Part shown: positions 62,877-64,000 of the stretch, in pieces | Layout of the letters: each line of letters begins with the position of its first letter | How positions within the stretch are numbered: position 1 is the stretch's first letter | Notes under the pieces: generated by a model | Database searches by the model: none | What the model was told of the DNA's origin: nothing | The model's input: only the letters and a program-made list of their open reading frames with translations | Program-made: the position numbers and the translations under genes | From: Massariosphaeria phaeospora | Lineage: Eukaryota > Ascomycota > Dothideomycetes > Pleosporales | Direction of reading: 5' to 3' | Assembly (NCBI GenBank): GCA_011032825.1 | Contig: JAADJZ010000014.1 | Span: 372,001-436,000 of the forward strand | DNA: 64,000 bases

Positions 62877-64000
62877 ATGCATTTTCCACAGTCCGAGTCC
62901 GCTGGCCCCGGTGCCGAACAGCAACGCCCGAAAGCCTTCGCCGCGAAGTCGTCGAGTCTGCCGTTCGGACAGGACCTCCCTCTGGAGTCAATCAGCGGAC
63001 CGACGTATCTCACGGCCCAGACGCTCGTCCAGCAGGTCGCCTATACGCTCTCCGACAAGATCTTCGCATACTCGGCCGAATCGTTCGATCTCGATGTGGC
63101 TCTCAAATACTGGCAGGAGCAGGGCGAGCAGAATGCGTTTGGATACCACACGGGCGTCTCGTCGCTGGAGACACGGTCGGGCGCGGGCGCGATTGCGCTG
63201 GGCTACATGTTCTCCAAGGACTTTGACCTGAAGAAGCGCCACATCCCCCAGTCCATCGTCGCGTCCTCGTCGACTCTGCACTACCTCCGCCCGGCCCTGG
63301 ACCAGCTCGCGCTTCTCTACTCGGTCGCCAACCCGCTTACCGCGCACGTCGCGGCTGTAGACTACTCCGCGAACTCGGCCGCCGGACTGGTCACCGACTA
63401 TGTCTCGTCGTTGACGCTCGCCGAGGATTTGGGGCTCGGTCTTGTGTGCAGCCCGTCCGTGTTCGAGACGCAGCATATGGCCCTCTTCGCCACGTTGCTC
63501 TCCAGCGTTCTTCCCACAATACACACATACGATGGTATCAGCGTGGGACGAGAGACGGCGAGGGTGGTTGATACGCTCGACCAAGCCCGCCTCCACGAGA
63601 GCTACCAGGCAGTGCTCAAAGCCGTTTCCGAGGTGGACAAGAAGCATTCGGACGATGCCGGTCGCGTCGTTCGCTTGCTCGATGCTTTCAATGATGAGTT
63701 TGGCGCTGACTACAAGCTATTCGAGTACTACGGCCACGAAGAGCCCGAAACCGTTCTTGTTGTCTTCGGCACTGTAGAAGCATCCTTGACAGCTCAAGTC
63801 GCGACCGCTCTTGCGAGGGATGGTGACAAGGTTGGCGTCATCAATGTCCGCGTCTACAGACCTTTTGTCGAAGAGGCCTTCCTCGAGGTCCTGCCAAAGA
63901 GTACCCGCACTGTTGCAGTTCTTGGCCAAGTCAAAGATGAAGCCGCAGTTTTCGAACCCGTCGAATATTCTCGTCTCTATTCTGATGTCCTCGCGGCGAT
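62877..64000 (+). CDS. MET10: Sulfite reductase [NADPH] flavoprotein (alpha) component, N-terminal part (partial)
   Basis: The gene runs off the right edge; 374 codons are open without an intron. It starts MHFPQSESAGPGAEQQRPKA and soon enters the conserved SSSLPFGQDLPLESISGPTY, then LSDKIFAYSAESFDLDVALK, SLETRSGAGAIALGYMFSKD and FDLKKRHIPQSIVASSSTLH. Further on are LVCSPSVFETQHMALFATLL, PTIHTYDGISVGRE and VGVINVRVYRPFVEEAFLEV. This is the pyruvate-ferredoxin-oxidoreductase-like N-terminal half that precedes the FAD/NADPH reductase half in fungal Met10. With the Met5 haemoprotein it reduces sulfite to sulfide for cysteine and methionine synthesis. The flavin-binding half is outside the window, so the Met10 rather than Met5 assignment rests on the N-terminal text. 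Confidence 0.85.
   Translation, partial: MHFPQSESAGPGAEQQRPKAFAAKSSSLPFGQDLPLESISGPTYLTAQTLVQQVAYTLSDKIFAYSAESFDLDVALKYWQEQGEQNAFGYHTGVSSLETRSGAGAIALGYMFSKDFDLKKRHIPQSIVASSSTLHYLRPALDQLALLYSVANPLTAHVAAVDYSANSAAGLVTDYVSSLTLAEDLGLGLVCSPSVFETQHMALFATLLSSVLPTIHTYDGISVGRETARVVDTLDQARLHESYQAVLKAVSEVDKKHSDDAGRVVRLLDAFNDEFGADYKLFEYYGHEEPETVLVVFGTVEASLTAQVATALARDGDKVGVINVRVYRPFVEEAFLEVLPKSTRTVAVLGQVKDEAAVFEPVEYSRLYSDVLAA

Overview
The window is nuclear DNA of a filamentous ascomycete (Pezizomycotina; gene content fits Dothideomycetes best, but I cannot fix the class from sequence alone). The evidence is many introns of 44-160 nt with GTRNGT donors, CTRAY branch sites and YAG acceptors, together with typical fungal genes: CDK1/nimX, creC, an arrestin of the CreD/ApyA kind, ZDS, BYE1, cellulolytic GH7 and MET10. 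Exon coordinates were worked out by hand from reading frame, splice sites and family similarity remembered without a search.

Layout. 0-36 kb is a dense housekeeping block: AlkB-like dioxygenase (-, partial), CDK1 (+), GH18-UBA protein (+), arrestin (-), creC (-), GEM1/Miro (+), ZDS (+), a GPI-type GH16 with a very long Ser/Thr tail (-), BYE1 (-), a ZNF830-like coiled-coil protein (+), an ArfGAP (+), a 97-residue SFT1/BET1 SNARE (-) and a RIM2-type mitochondrial carrier (-). Most of these genes are spliced, and several start with tiny coding exons of 5, 7, 9 or 10 nt.

36-55.5 kb is an accessory block. It holds a secreted single-span membrane protein, a decayed/intact pair of small Ser/Arg-rich genes, a 7-TM rhodopsin-fold gene with a one-base frameshift, an orphan 442-residue gene, a berberine-bridge-type FAD oxidoreductase pseudogene, and three tandem head-to-tail copies of a large gene resembling the fungal DUF6604 family. 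The first copy is intact; the second and third carry frameshifts and stops. 56-64 kb returns to ordinary genes: an unrecognised proline-rich nuclear-type protein, a GH7 cellulase (-) and the 5' part of MET10, the sulfite reductase flavoprotein (+, runs off the end).

Functional links. creC and the arrestin both belong to the ubiquitin side of fungal carbon catabolite control (CreB-CreC deubiquitination; arrestin-HulA/Rsp5 ubiquitination), and they lie side by side here. The GH7, GH16 and GH18 genes are separate. The most unusual points are two GC-AG introns in one CDK1 gene, a GH16 domain that lacks its acid/base glutamate, the GH18-UBA fusion, and the decaying DUF6604-like array. I see no CRISPR, rRNA or tRNA gene and no intact transposon.
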